Assembly (NCBI RefSeq): GCF_000378065.1
Contig: NZ_KB899150.1
Coordinates: 9,437-73,436, forward strand
Length of the DNA stretch: 64,000 nt
Direction of reading: 5' to 3'
Source of the DNA: Porphyromonas gulae DSM 15663
GTDB lineage: Bacteria; Bacteroidota; Bacteroidia; Bacteroidales; Porphyromonadaceae
The translations under genes and the position numbers were made by a program. Each line of letters starts with the position of its first letter. Position 1 is the first letter of the stretch. The notes below the pieces were generated by a model. That model had not been told where the DNA came from and did not search any database. It saw nothing but the letters and a program-made list of their open reading frames with translations. Shown here one piece after another: positions 46,295 to 58,352 of this stretch.

Positions 46295-46801
46295 ATGCAG
46301 CCTTTGGTAAGCATCATCATGGGCAGTACTTCCGATCTGCCCATTATGGAGAAAGCCGCCAAAATGCTCGATGAAATGCAGATTCCATTCGAGATGTTGG
46401 CACTTTCGGCCCATCGCACTCCGGCTGAAGTAGAGGCTTTCGCTCACGGAGCCAAGGCTCGCGGTATCAAGGTAATTATCGCTGCTGCCGGCATGGCTGC
46501 TCATTTGTGTGGCGTGATTGCTTCCATGACGTCTATTCCGGTAATAGGTGTGCCCATCAATGCCACTCTCGATGGAATGGATGCTCTGTTGGCTATCGTT
46601 CAGATGCCTCCGGGCATCCCCGTTGCTACAGTGGGAATCAATGCCGCTCAGAATGCAGCTCTTCTGGCCGTCCAGATGATGGCTACCGGCGATGAAGCTC
46701 TCTATGCCCGACTGGAGGCCTATAAGGAGTCGCTCAAAGAAAAAGTCGTAAAGGCCAATCGCGAGCTGGCAGAGGTGAAGTATAACTTCAAAACGAATTA
46801 A
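46295..46801 (+). CDS. purE: N5-carboxyaminoimidazole ribonucleotide mutase
   Basis: PurE rearranges N5-CAIR to CAIR in purine synthesis. The 168-residue protein opens with IIMGSTSDLPIMEKAAKML and has the active-site ALSAHRTP and GAAGMAAHLCG-like residues (AAGMAAHLCGVIA). It starts immediately after gcvH, so the two are translated from one message; the partner purK is not present here. Confidence 0.96.
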   Translation: MQPLVSIIMGSTSDLPIMEKAAKMLDEMQIPFEMLALSAHRTPAEVEAFAHGAKARGIKVIIAAAGMAAHLCGVIASMTSIPVIGVPINATLDGMDALLAIVQMPPGIPVATVGINAAQNAALLAVQMMATGDEALYARLEAYKESLKEKVVKANRELAEVKYNFKTN

Positions 46802-46844
46802 AGCCCTGTCCTGCCCCGTCGGTCTTCGACACAAAAAAGAGATC

Positions 46845-46906
46845 GGCAGTCTATAGCCGTGGCTTATTTATGAGCCGCTATCGGCTGTAGTCTGCCTTTC
46901 TTTTTT
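46845..46906 (+). terminator. Terminator of gcvH-purE
   Basis: GGCAGTCTATAGCCG at 46845-46859 pairs with CGGCTGTAGTCTGCC at 46882-46896 with two mismatches, with an internal GGCTTA/TGAGCC hairpin, and is followed by TTTCTTTTTT. Confidence 0.75.
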
Positions 46907-46976
46907 CTCTATCATCTTTTCGAAGTAGGGGTGTCGTTCCCGATCGAATCGACAACCCCAAGAATATAGCAAGACT

Positions 46977-48722
46977 ATGCCCGATCTGTTCGGATATAAA
47001 AGACGCAAGACCTCCGTAGCCCGAATAGGTGATACGCCTCTCGGTGGAGATTTTCCCATTCGCATACAGTCCATGGCCAATGTGTCCACCATGGACACGC
47101 AGGCATCTGTCGATCAGACTGCCCGAATCATAGATGCAGGGGCTGATTATGTCCGCTTTACGGCTCAGGGTGTACGCGAAGCGGCCAATCTTCGGCATAT
47201 CCATGCCGGGCTATGCCGTTTGGGCTATCACACACCATTGGTGGCAGATATTCACTTTAATCCTAAAGCTGCGGAAGAAGCTCTGCTGCATGTGGAGAAG
47301 GTGCGCATCAATCCGGGCAATTTCGTGGAGATGAAGTCCGGGAGCAATCTGACCGAAGAGGAAGCTTTCGATCTGGGACATAAGGCTGTGAGAGAACGTT
47401 TCGGCTCTTTCGTGGAAGATGCCAAACGATTAGGGCGAGCTATCCGCATCGGAGTCAATCACGGCTCTCTGTCCGAACGTATGCTTACGCGCTATGGCGA
47501 TACAGCCGAAGGCATGGTACAAAGCTGCATGGAGTACCTCGATGTATGCCGCGAACATGAGTTCGACGATGTGGTGATCTCGATGAAAGCATCGAATACT
47601 TTGGTTATGACAGCGGCTGTACGCCTTCTTGTGGAACGAATGGATACCGCAGGTATGCACTATCCGCTTCACATCGGTGTCACCGAGGCAGGCGATGGTG
47701 AGGATGGGCGAATCAAGAGTGCTGTCGGCATAGGTTCGCTTTTGGCTGATGGCATAGGCGATACCATTCGTGTGTCACTGAGTGAGGATCCGGAGTGTGA
47801 GATTCCGGTAGCTCGCAAACTGGTTGCCTATATAGAGAAGCGTAACGGCCACCCGTCGATAGCCGTTCCTCAACCGGATCGTTACGACCGGGACAAACTC
47901 CGACGCCAAGAAACACATGCAGTCGGGGGCTTTATCGGGAGTAAGCATATTCCGATTGTCATATCGGACCGCAGGCATGGAGATGATCATTTCGATACCG
48001 AACTCTTGCCTGACATCGTACTCCGAGCTAACGGTCAGTATTATCGTGGGGATATGTTGCCGGAAAATATCGTTTTTCGTTCCATCCGGCCGGATGATAT
48101 AACGGACGAATGTGTACAAACCATTGACGCAAATCCTGATACAGTTATCTTGCTTGAATCCGTAGGTATCAATCCCGTAGCCGAATGGCGTGCAATGCTT
48201 CATCGTTTGGAGCTGGCAGGATGTCGATGCCCCGTTATCCTGCACCGCAGGTATGACTGCACCGACTTGGAAGATCTCCAGATTCAAGCATCGGCCGATA
48301 TGGGGACCATACTCCTCGAAGGGCGAGGCAATGGGATTATGATTACTGCCGACAAGCTGCCTTCGGCCGCTGTGGATCGCCTGGCTTTCGGTATTTTGCA
48401 GGCTACAAGGCTACGCATGAGTCGGACGGAATATATCAGCTGCCCGGGCTGTGGCCGTACATTGTACAATTTGCAAGAAACCGTAGCCCGAATAAAAGCT
48501 GCAACAGCTCATTTGAAAGAATTGAAGATCGGCATTATGGGCTGTATCGTCAATGGGCCGGGTGAAATGGCGGATGCCGACTATGGCTATGTAGGGGCAG
48601 GCCCGGGACGAATCGATCTGTACAAGCAGAAGATGTGCGTTCGTCGTGGTATTCCTCAGGAGCAGGCCGTACAACAGCTTATCGAACTCATCAAAGAAAA
48701 CGGAGACTGGAAAGAGCGTTAG
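46977..48722 (+). CDS. ispG: 4-hydroxy-3-methylbut-2-en-1-yl diphosphate synthase
   Basis: IspG (GcpE) is the Fe-S enzyme that reduces MEcPP to HMBPP in the MEP pathway. The 581-residue protein is the long Bacteroidetes/plant-like form with an inserted middle domain. The N-terminal TIM barrel begins IRIQSMANVSTMDTQASVDQ. The [4Fe-4S] ligands lie in SCPGCGRTLYN and MGCIVNGPGEMADADYGYVG. It is preceded by the purE terminator and followed at 57 bases by dut. ispE is at 31 kb. Confidence 0.95.
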   Translation: MPDLFGYKRRKTSVARIGDTPLGGDFPIRIQSMANVSTMDTQASVDQTARIIDAGADYVRFTAQGVREAANLRHIHAGLCRLGYHTPLVADIHFNPKAAEEALLHVEKVRINPGNFVEMKSGSNLTEEEAFDLGHKAVRERFGSFVEDAKRLGRAIRIGVNHGSLSERMLTRYGDTAEGMVQSCMEYLDVCREHEFDDVVISMKASNTLVMTAAVRLLVERMDTAGMHYPLHIGVTEAGDGEDGRIKSAVGIGSLLADGIGDTIRVSLSEDPECEIPVARKLVAYIEKRNGHPSIAVPQPDRYDRDKLRRQETHAVGGFIGSKHIPIVISDRRHGDDHFDTELLPDIVLRANGQYYRGDMLPENIVFRSIRPDDITDECVQTIDANPDTVILLESVGINPVAEWRAMLHRLELAGCRCPVILHRRYDCTDLEDLQIQASADMGTILLEGRGNGIMITADKLPSAAVDRLAFGILQATRLRMSRTEYISCPGCGRTLYNLQETVARIKAATAHLKELKIGIMGCIVNGPGEMADADYGYVGAGPGRIDLYKQKMCVRRGIPQEQAVQQLIELIKENGDWKER

Positions 48723-48779
48723 TTTTTGGGAAGGACTATTTTTCTCAGTCGATCACTTTCCTCTCAAGAGACCCAAGCA

Positions 48780-49214
48780 ATGAAAATCAAAATCATCAAT
48801 CGCTCGCATCATCCCCTGCCGGCATACGCGACTTCGGCATCTGCCGGTATGGATCTGCGTGCATCCATCGAAGAACCTATTACGCTGTTGCCACTGGAAC
48901 GCCGTCTCATCCCAACAGGCCTCTTCATCGAACTTCCGGTAGGATACGAAGCACAGATCCGCCCTCGAAGCGGACTGGCTCTCCGACACGGTATTACGCT
49001 GGTCAATAGCCCCGGTACCATCGATGCCGATTATCGTGGCGAGATAGGGATCATTATGATCAATCTCTCGAATACTCCTTTTACCATAGCAGATGGCGAA
49101 CGGATTTGCCAGCTTGTTATCGCCAGACATGAACAGGCCGAATGGGTACTTACAGACGAATTGGCCGATACGGAACGAGGCGCAGGCGGCTTTGGTCATA
49201 CAGGTAAAGAATAA
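48780..49214 (+). CDS. dut: dUTP diphosphatase
   Basis: dUTPase hydrolyses dUTP to dUMP, keeping uracil out of DNA. ATG 48780 gives 144 residues ([18 protein letters not shown]); a longer frame from 48726 is not conserved-looking. All five trimeric dUTPase motifs are present: [39 protein letters not shown] and the C-terminal [10 protein letters not shown]. It lies 29 bases before the TPR gene. Confidence 0.96.
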   Translation: MKIKIINRSHHPLPAYATSASAGMDLRASIEEPITLLPLERRLIPTGLFIELPVGYEAQIRPRSGLALRHGITLVNSPGTIDADYRGEIGIIMINLSNTPFTIADGERICQLVIARHEQAEWVLTDELADTERGAGGFGHTGKE

Positions 49215-49243
49215 TTATCAATCTCTCCCTTCAACTACCACAG

Positions 49244-51843
<2,600 letters not shown>

Positions 51844-51854
51844 TCCATTTACAC

Positions 51855-53150
51855 ATGAAGTCTTCAATCCGCTTTTTTCTCTGTAGCACCTTTCTCTTCA
51901 GTGCATTTCTCTTGCCTGTTTTCGGACAGAAATCCAAGCAGGTACAGCAACTTGAAAAACAACGAAAAGAAACACTGAAAGCCATCGAAAAAACCGATCG
52001 CGAACTGCAAACGACCAAGAAAGACAAGCAAGACAAACAAAAACACCTTAACCTCCTGAACAAACAGGTTGCGCAGCGCAAGCAGGTAGTGCAACTCTTG
52101 GATAGCGAGGTAAAAGGGCTACAGTCGGATATAGACTCTATGACAGGTGTATGCCATCGGCTTTCCGTGGAGGAGAAGGCCCGATCCGATGAATATGCCC
52201 ATGCTCTACAGTCTATGCAAAAGCGGAAACGCTCGTTGGATCGTATTCTTTTCATCTCATCTGCCAAAAGCTTCGATGAGGGAATGCGACGAATGCGTTT
52301 TCTGGAGCAATACGCTTCCGCATACAAGCAAGCCTCTGTCCGTCTTCGCGATACACGCAGCAAGCTGGAGTCCGAACGTGCGACCGTAGAAGAGGCCAAG
52401 AAGGAAAAAGGACGTCTCTTGGTGATCAGAGAAGAGGAAAAAAAGAAGCTCGAAGGACAGCAAGCAGAGCAACGCCGGCAGGTGCAGGCCTTGGGTGCCA
52501 AACAAAAAGATTTGGAATCCCAGCTAAGAAAGCAAAAGAAGCAGGCTGAAGCTCTGAACAGGAAGATCGAGAAACAGATTGCTAAGGAGATAGAAGCTGC
52601 CGAACGCCGTGCACGTGAGGAGCGTGAGCGATTGGCTCGCGAAGCCAAAGCCAAGGGTAAGCCAGTTCCAGCCGAACCGGAACGAAAGGCTGAAACCAAA
52701 GGCGGCTATGCCATGGATGCCTCCGAACGCGCGCTCTCAGGCAGCTTTGCTCAGAACAAAGGTCGCCTGCCCGGCCCCGTTCGCGGTAAATACCGAATCG
52801 TAAGCGACTTCGGAGTGCATCAGCACAGCGAACTGAAAAAAGTTCAGGTTAATAACGGCGGTATTGACATCGCTGTAGCAACAGGATCCGATGCCACCAG
52901 CGTATTCGATGGTGTGGTATCCAGCGTATTCGTGATACCCGGTTATAATTCGGCAGTAATGGTACGTCATGGTAACTATATCACGGTTTATGCCAATCTG
53001 AGTAAGGTATACGTAAGTGCCGGCACTCGCGTAAAAACGGGTCAGGCTCTCGGACGTGCCTATACAGATCCCTCCAACAACCAGACTATTATCCACTTCG
53101 AAATCTGGAAAGAACGCAGCAAACAAAACCCAAGACTATGGTTACGATAG
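51855..53150 (+). CDS. EnvC-like murein hydrolase activator with degenerate LytM domain
   Basis: The 431-residue exported protein has a signal peptide (to about 23), two long coiled-coil stretches (about 25-125 and 165-275) and a C-terminal M23/LytM domain at about 325-425. Key zinc residues are altered: the usual H-x-G-x-D start is NNGGIDIAV and the usual YAHLS is YANLS, leaving only single histidines such as in IHFEIWKER. This resembles E. coli EnvC, which activates amidases instead of cutting peptidoglycan itself. It overlaps ribF by 13 bases. Confidence 0.9.
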   Translation: MKSSIRFFLCSTFLFSAFLLPVFGQKSKQVQQLEKQRKETLKAIEKTDRELQTTKKDKQDKQKHLNLLNKQVAQRKQVVQLLDSEVKGLQSDIDSMTGVCHRLSVEEKARSDEYAHALQSMQKRKRSLDRILFISSAKSFDEGMRRMRFLEQYASAYKQASVRLRDTRSKLESERATVEEAKKEKGRLLVIREEEKKKLEGQQAEQRRQVQALGAKQKDLESQLRKQKKQAEALNRKIEKQIAKEIEAAERRAREERERLAREAKAKGKPVPAEPERKAETKGGYAMDASERALSGSFAQNKGRLPGPVRGKYRIVSDFGVHQHSELKKVQVNNGGIDIAVATGSDATSVFDGVVSSVFVIPGYNSAVMVRHGNYITVYANLSKVYVSAGTRVKTGQALGRAYTDPSNNQTIIHFEIWKERSKQNPRLWLR

Positions 53151-54109
53151 CTATTCCCAACGACTATAATGCCCCATTCCGAGATCTTCCTTGGATCCCG
53201 AAAGTAGCTGCTACGATCGGCACATTCGATGGTGTACACTTCGGGCATCGCTTTCTTCTCGATCAGCTCAAAAAGATGGCGACAGAGAAGCATCTGCCTA
53301 CTATGGTAATAACCTTCGATGTCCCCCCCATATCAGTGGTTCGCCCGGGAACTCCCTACCAGAAGCTGACGACAATAGGCGAAAAACTCCTCAGACTCAA
53401 AGCGGAAGGAGTGGACTATACGGTGGTACTGCCTTTTACACCCGAATTAGTGGCGATGACAGCCGACACTTTCATTACAACTGTCCTGCACAAACGACTC
53501 CATGTAAAAGCCCTGCTCGTCGGCTATGACCACCGATTCGGACATGGACGCATATCCGGTCTGGAAGAATACAAGCGGATAGCTACACCATTGGGCATTA
53601 CGGTAAAGAAGGCTTCACAGGCCCAGATAGGTGGAGTGCCGGCCAGTTCGAGTGCCGTGCGCCAAGCCCTGATGGACAATAATCTTGCTTTGGCCAATCA
53701 GCTATTGGGATATGACTACATACTGACAGGGAAAGTGGAGCATGGCTTTAGGATCGGGCGCGAACTGGGCTTTCCGACGGCTAATCTGACCGTAAGCGAC
53801 AGCCACAAGCTGATCCCCTGCGATGGGGTCTATGCCGTCAGAGCCATTGTAAGCGGTGAGCGATACAATGGTATGCTGTATATAGGCCGCAGGCCTACGC
53901 TAAACAACGGCGACCAGCGAACGATCGAAGTCAATCTCTTCGACTTTGATAAAACCATCTACGGCTCCCAGATTCGAGTGGAGTTCGTGACCTTCATCAG
54001 AGGAGATATGAAGCTCGATAGCCTGGAAGCTCTTCGCCAACAAATACAAGCCGACTACGGCCGGATCTCAGCTCTCTTCGAGTCCGAGCAATCCGAGTAC
54101 TCTGAGTAA
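53138..54109 (+). CDS. ribF: Bifunctional riboflavin kinase/FAD synthetase
   Basis: RibF makes FMN and FAD from riboflavin. The N-terminal nucleotidyltransferase domain has GTFDGVHFGHRFLLDQL (HxGH) and VVGYDHRFGHGR-like LLVGYDHRFGHGR. The C-terminal riboflavin kinase domain begins at GKVEHGFRIGRELGFPTANL. The 323-residue length is normal. It overlaps the EnvC-like gene by 13 bases and ends the plus-strand run. Confidence 0.95.
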   Translation: MVTIAIPNDYNAPFRDLPWIPKVAATIGTFDGVHFGHRFLLDQLKKMATEKHLPTMVITFDVPPISVVRPGTPYQKLTTIGEKLLRLKAEGVDYTVVLPFTPELVAMTADTFITTVLHKRLHVKALLVGYDHRFGHGRISGLEEYKRIATPLGITVKKASQAQIGGVPASSSAVRQALMDNNLALANQLLGYDYILTGKVEHGFRIGRELGFPTANLTVSDSHKLIPCDGVYAVRAIVSGERYNGMLYIGRRPTLNNGDQRTIEVNLFDFDKTIYGSQIRVEFVTFIRGDMKLDSLEALRQQIQADYGRISALFESEQSEYSE

Positions 54110-54117
54110 TCAGAATA

Positions 54118-54133
54118 CTCTGAGTACTCAGAG
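54118..54133. repeat. 16-bp perfect palindrome at the ribF/yihY convergent end
   Basis: CTCTGAGTACTCAGAG lies 9 bases after the ribF stop in a cluster of related CTGAGTA/TCAGAAT motifs from 54097. It could form a hairpin in transcripts from either side and so act as a bidirectional terminator, though T-runs are lacking. Confidence 0.5.
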
Positions 54134-54142
54134 AATAAGCTC

Positions 54143-55525
54143 CTACAAATTCTTTAGTAGCGTGTCCGCAGGGGGGATGTGCAGGCTCTGACGGGAATCT
54201 TCTACCGCTTGCCATTCGGGCGCGAATCGAACCTTATTGTCTACCTTGAAGTGTTCGCTCCCATAGCGATCTATACGATCGAGGATGAAGCCCACAGTTA
54301 TCTTTTCCGGATCCACCGCCGGACTGAAGAACTCCGCCTTGGGGTCGTGCATATAATTCACCTCCATTATAGCTCCGATGGAGAGCAAGCGGTGTATGGC
54401 TTCGGATACAAGCCGAATCGGGGCCTTGCTCTCTTCTGCAAGCGAGTCCGCAGTATGGGGGCGACGCTCGTCCGACAAGAATCGCTTCACGATCAGTGTA
54501 GCTACGACGATAGTCAGGAAGTCGATGTAGCGGCGTGAAACATTGGTCGTATCCCGCTCAAAAGCAAATTTCCGAACATTCTGAATAGAGAAGCTGAGCT
54601 GTGCACCAAACAAAACAATGGTCCAAGAGAGCTGTATCCAAAGAAGCAAAAGAGGTACTGCTGCGAAGCTACCGTATATGGCATTATACTTCGAGATCCA
54701 AAGGATGCCGCTGATATAAAGAGCTTGGAATATCTGGAAAACGATACCGGCCAGCACTCCCGAAATAAATGCCGGCCAAAACCGGACGTTCACTGTGGGT
54801 AATACGATATACGTACCGGTAAAAAGTAGAACGATAATCACGTAAGGTATCAAATTCAGGATCAACTCCAGCATAGGGCCGAATAGGATGTATTCGCTGA
54901 AGTATGTTCCCTTGATTGTAGTCATCATTAGAGTAAGACCACTGGATGCCGTGATCAGGATTGGCAACAGGAAAAAAGCTCCCATATAATCGATTACCCT
55001 TCGCTTCCATGTACGTCTTTTATTGGTTTGCCAAATATCGGTAAAGGTATCTTCCACTGTGGCTATCAATGAAAAGACCGTGTAGAGCAGCACGATAAGA
55101 CCTATACCGACGAAGACGCCACCTTGCACTTGCGCCAGATAGTTGTCCACATAACCCAAAGCCTGATCCAATTCCTGTCCATGACCGGGCAGATATTCTT
55201 TGAGCCAATCATGTACTACCTGCTGAATGCCAAAACCCTTGGCAATACCGATCAGGACGGCAAGCATCGGGACGATAGAAAGAATCGTACGATAGGTGAG
55301 AGCAGACGCCTGTGTAGCCAGATCATTCTGGATAAAGTAACGGACTGTGAGGAAAACGGATTTGAAAGAATTGATCATCAAGCGACTTGGCCCCGATACC
55401 TCTTCGTCCGTAATGCGCCACATATCTCTGGTGACAAAAAGAATCATTCGGTTTATCCGGATAGACCACCGCTTGAAAAATCCCTTATCGTTTTTTTTCT
55501 CTTTTTCGTCAATGCTCTCTTTCAT
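54143..55525 (-). CDS. YihY/UPF0761-family inner-membrane protein
   Basis: The 460-residue protein has six or seven membrane segments between about residues 60 and 315 and a C-terminal cytoplasmic winged-helix-like extension (to 460) with LSDERRPHTADSLAEES and VSEAIHRLLSIGAI. Core landmarks are ASALTYRTILSIVPMLAVL, DIWQTNKRRTWKRRVIDY and LLLWIQLSWTIVLFGAQLSF, typical of the YihY family, once mislabelled RNase BN. The function is unresolved; the long tail suggests an added regulatory or DNA/RNA-binding part. It is convergent with ribF. Confidence 0.9.
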   Translation of the reverse strand: MKESIDEKEKKNDKGFFKRWSIRINRMILFVTRDMWRITDEEVSGPSRLMINSFKSVFLTVRYFIQNDLATQASALTYRTILSIVPMLAVLIGIAKGFGIQQVVHDWLKEYLPGHGQELDQALGYVDNYLAQVQGGVFVGIGLIVLLYTVFSLIATVEDTFTDIWQTNKRRTWKRRVIDYMGAFFLLPILITASSGLTLMMTTIKGTYFSEYILFGPMLELILNLIPYVIIVLLFTGTYIVLPTVNVRFWPAFISGVLAGIVFQIFQALYISGILWISKYNAIYGSFAAVPLLLLWIQLSWTIVLFGAQLSFSIQNVRKFAFERDTTNVSRRYIDFLTIVVATLIVKRFLSDERRPHTADSLAEESKAPIRLVSEAIHRLLSIGAIMEVNYMHDPKAEFFSPAVDPEKITVGFILDRIDRYGSEHFKVDNKVRFAPEWQAVEDSRQSLHIPPADTLLKNL

Positions 55526-55618
55526 AATAAATAACGGGTTGAATCCATTCTTGGTAAATCCATACTGGTAGGCCGAATCTTCCGATTCGGTGCCGGATTG
55601 GAAGAGAGAGGGAGAAAA

Positions 55619-56019
55619 AGCAGCAGATCTGTAAGCCGGGTTCTGTACTCACGGCCACACGTAGCCGGAGCGTCTGTCATTTATCTTGGCCGTGCGTCAC
55701 CGCATGGCTCCAGCGATCTACCCCCCGGCATCGGGCGAGCTACCCTACATGCGCCGGTATACATGATCTTACAACCCGTCAGACGTACGGCATGCAGCGT
55801 CACCGCTGCACCCGGTGGGCTCTTACCCCAACCTTCTCACCCTTACCCTCTCTGCCCAGTCGGTGCCGAAGCACAAACCGATAGCAGAAAGATGGCGGTC
55901 ATTCTCTTCTACGTACCTCTACCCTCACGAGTAGCTTCCTGTTAGGAAGGACGGTGCTCTGCGTTGCCCGGACGTTCCTCCCACTCTCGAAAGAGTGAGC
56001 GACAGACCGATCTGCTGCT
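55619..56019 (-). ncRNA. rnpB: RNase P RNA
   Basis: On the minus strand the 5' half contains GAGGAACGTCCGGGC and the 3' half ACAGAACCCGGCTTACA, the universal bacterial RNase P (class A) core. The 5' end (GCAGCAGATCGGTCTG) pairs with the 3' end (CAGATCTGCTGC). The length of about 400 nt is normal. A run of Ts after 55619 on the minus strand serves as terminator. It lies between the yihY-type gene and the mrp gene, both minus strand. A 7-bp hairpin at 55573-55590 (CCGAATC/GATTCGG) follows. Confidence 0.96.
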
Positions 56020-56044
56020 TATCTTTTCTTTCGTCTTCTATATC

Positions 56045-57163
56045 TTATCTGTGTGCCACCTCTACGACCTTAGTCGGATCGAGATGTTCATTGCGATAGT
56101 GCACTTGCTCCACCACTCGGGCAGCCAATTCGCGGAAAGCGATTCCCGTCATCGAATCGTCCCGAACAGCAACGGGTATACCTTCGTCTCCACTTTGGCA
56201 TATACCCTGCACCAGCGGAATCTGTCCGAGCAAAGGAATGTTCAGCTCCTCAGCCAAATTCTTACCGCCATCACGCCCGAAGATGTAGTATCTGTTCTGT
56301 GGCAGTTCGGCCGGTGTGAACCACGACATGTTTTCCACCAAACCGAGTACCGGCACATTGATCTTCTCTCCCACAAACATACTGATTCCTTTCCGAGCAT
56401 CTGCCAAGGCTACGTCCTGCGGTGTCGTCACGACAACGGCTCCGGTAATAGCCAGTGTCTGCACCAGTGTCAGGTGTATGTCGCTCGTCCCCGGGGGCAT
56501 GTCAATGAGGAAGTAGTCCAATTCACCCCAATTAGCGTCGCGGATAAGCTGCGTCAGGGCATTGCCTGCCATACTTCCGCGCCAGAGAACAGCATCGTTC
56601 GGATCCACGAAGAATCCGATAGAGAGGATCTTCACGCCCATCACCTCTTCGGGAACGATCAATTCGCGCCCATCCACTTCTTCGAGTACGGGACGTGCCT
56701 CTTCGCAATGGAACATCTTAGGCATAGACGGGCCGAATATGTCGGCATCCAAAAGTCCTACCCGATAGCCGGCTTTGGCCAGAGAGACGGCCAGATTAGC
56801 CGTAACGGTACTCTTTCCGACACCGCCTTTGCCCGAAAATACGGCAATGATGTTCTTCACCCCGGGCAGAAGTTTGGCCGGAGGAGCAGGTATTGCCTGT
56901 TTGCTCTTGACAGAGATATTGCCTTTGATGTCGACGTCTTCGCTGATATACGTCAGGATGGCTGACTCAGCAGCTTTGACCACGGATTTGATGAATGGAT
57001 CGTTCGCTTTGTCGAATATGAGCGAAAACGATACCTTATTGCCATCGATCCTTATATCGTCCTCGACCATTCCGGCCGAAACCAAATCTTTTCCTGTCCC
57101 CGGATAGCGAACTTTGCCAAGGGCTTCGAGGATAAGATTGGGATATAATGTTACGTATGCCAT
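56045..57163 (-). CDS. Mrp/ApbC iron-sulfur cluster carrier ATPase
   Basis: The 372-residue protein has an N-terminal MIP18/DUF59-like domain (about 1-85) and a P-loop ATPase domain with the deviant Walker A FSGKGGVGKSTVTANLAV (about 110-127), LLDADIFGPSMPKM, and LIDMPPGTSDIHLTLVQ. A CxxC is not obvious in the C-terminal region. Members hand Fe-S clusters to target proteins, such as the MEP-pathway enzyme IspG found in this window. It precedes trmB and is cotranscribed with it. Confidence 0.92.
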   Translation of the reverse strand: MAYVTLYPNLILEALGKVRYPGTGKDLVSAGMVEDDIRIDGNKVSFSLIFDKANDPFIKSVVKAAESAILTYISEDVDIKGNISVKSKQAIPAPPAKLLPGVKNIIAVFSGKGGVGKSTVTANLAVSLAKAGYRVGLLDADIFGPSMPKMFHCEEARPVLEEVDGRELIVPEEVMGVKILSIGFFVDPNDAVLWRGSMAGNALTQLIRDANWGELDYFLIDMPPGTSDIHLTLVQTLAITGAVVVTTPQDVALADARKGISMFVGEKINVPVLGLVENMSWFTPAELPQNRYYIFGRDGGKNLAEELNIPLLGQIPLVQGICQSGDEGIPVAVRDDSMTGIAFRELAARVVEQVHYRNEHLDPTKVVEVAHR

Positions 57164-57180
57164 ATTCTGAATAGGTTTAT

Positions 57181-57957
57181 TTATTCGGAAGGAAGTGCCT
57201 GACTTCTTCTGGAGCGATTGTAGCTGCGGTAGCTGTCAGGCTCGATTTCAATATCGGGTTCCCGATACTCGCAGTCAGGCTCTCCCAAGCCAAAGCTGAT
57301 GTACTTGATCGTCAGACCTCGTTCCAGCCACTGTTGTTCGTAATAAGTTCGGATACCGAGGATTTCATTCTCTACGCATCCTTTGCCGTACAGATCATCC
57401 GTTATCTCGTGTACGGGCAGGCCGTTGAGCTCTACCAACGCCTTCGTATAGGTATAGAGGAAAGGGCTATCCGTTTTCAGATGGATACGTCCCCCCCTTT
57501 CGAGTACCTTGTCATAAAGCGAGAGGAACCGTGTTCCTGTCAGTCGCTTGCTTACTTTCTTCATCTGCGGATCGGGGAAGGTGATCCATATTTCGGCCAC
57601 CTCTTCCTCGGCAAAGAACCGATCCAAAAGCTCTATATCCGTCCGAAGGAAAGCTACGTTGGGCATCCCTTCTTGAAGAGACTCTTTGGCACCGGCCCAC
57701 ATGCGGGCACCTTTGATGTCGATGCCGATAAAGTTTTTCTCCGCATACCGTTTGCCCAGACCTACCGTATATTCTCCTCTACCGCAGCCCAGCTCCAAGA
57801 CAATAGGGTGATCGTTGTGGAAAAAATCCGTGTGCCAACGCCCTTTTAGCGGAAAACCACCCTCCTGTTGCTGCAAGACGGCAAAAGGATACTGGAAGAC
57901 GTGAGGGAACGTCTCCATGTCGGCAAATTTGGCCAGCTTGTTCTTACTCATGCCCAA
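57181..57957 (-). CDS. trmB: tRNA (guanine-N7-)-methyltransferase
   Basis: TrmB methylates G46 of tRNA. The SAM motif [16 protein letters not shown] (about 53-68) is followed by [10 protein letters not shown], the catalytic [14 protein letters not shown] region, and [13 protein letters not shown]. Length 258 residues fits the family; ATG 57951 is an alternative. A long C-terminal tail ends in charged residues. It lies 17 bases upstream of mrp. Confidence 0.94.
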   Translation of the reverse strand: MGMSKNKLAKFADMETFPHVFQYPFAVLQQQEGGFPLKGRWHTDFFHNDHPIVLELGCGRGEYTVGLGKRYAEKNFIGIDIKGARMWAGAKESLQEGMPNVAFLRTDIELLDRFFAEEEVAEIWITFPDPQMKKVSKRLTGTRFLSLYDKVLERGGRIHLKTDSPFLYTYTKALVELNGLPVHEITDDLYGKGCVENEILGIRTYYEQQWLERGLTIKYISFGLGEPDCEYREPDIEIEPDSYRSYNRSRRSQALPSE

Positions 57958-57966
57958 TGTAGAGTA

Positions 57967-58296
57967 TCAGTCCTCTTCGAAGAGATTGATACTCTCGCAG
58001 TATTCGAGTTCGCCCTGTACGACAAAGCGTATCTCATCGGCAGAGAAGTGGCCTACCTCATCCCGTGCGGCATTCTTGACAACGTACTCCACGAGTTCGT
58101 CTTCGTCCACCTCCACTGTTTCCTCGCTGTCCTCGGCCATATCCATGAAGCCGCGACTCTCGTAGAAATCGTAAATCAGATCGACGATGTAAACAATGTC
58201 GTCATCGGTCAGTTTTTCTTTCAATTCCTGTGGAATGAAATTGCGAATAAAAGCCACGGATGCCGCATCGTCGTACATTTGGATTTCTTCTGCCAT
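57967..58296 (-). CDS. Small acidic conserved protein
   Basis: The 109-residue protein is very acidic and predicted helical, without signal peptide or membrane segment. Readable landmarks are FIRNFIPQELKEKLTDDDIVYIVDLIYDFYESRGF and the acidic tract EDSEETVEVDEDELVEYV. I do not recognise a characterised family. It is 9 bases upstream of trmB and follows proS by 56 bases, so it is probably part of a proS-orf-trmB-mrp transcript. Confidence 0.75.
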   Translation of the reverse strand: MAEEIQMYDDAASVAFIRNFIPQELKEKLTDDDIVYIVDLIYDFYESRGFMDMAEDSEETVEVDEDELVEYVVKNAARDEVGHFSADEIRFVVQGELEYCESINLFEED

Positions 58297-58352
58297 AGGT
58301 ATTTCTGTTTTTTAGTGGATTCTTTGTTTACTGATGTCCGGCCCCTGACGGA

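Noticed and set aside
55598-56040. ORFs across the RNase P RNA region
   Set aside because: The interval is fully explained by rnpB on the minus strand.
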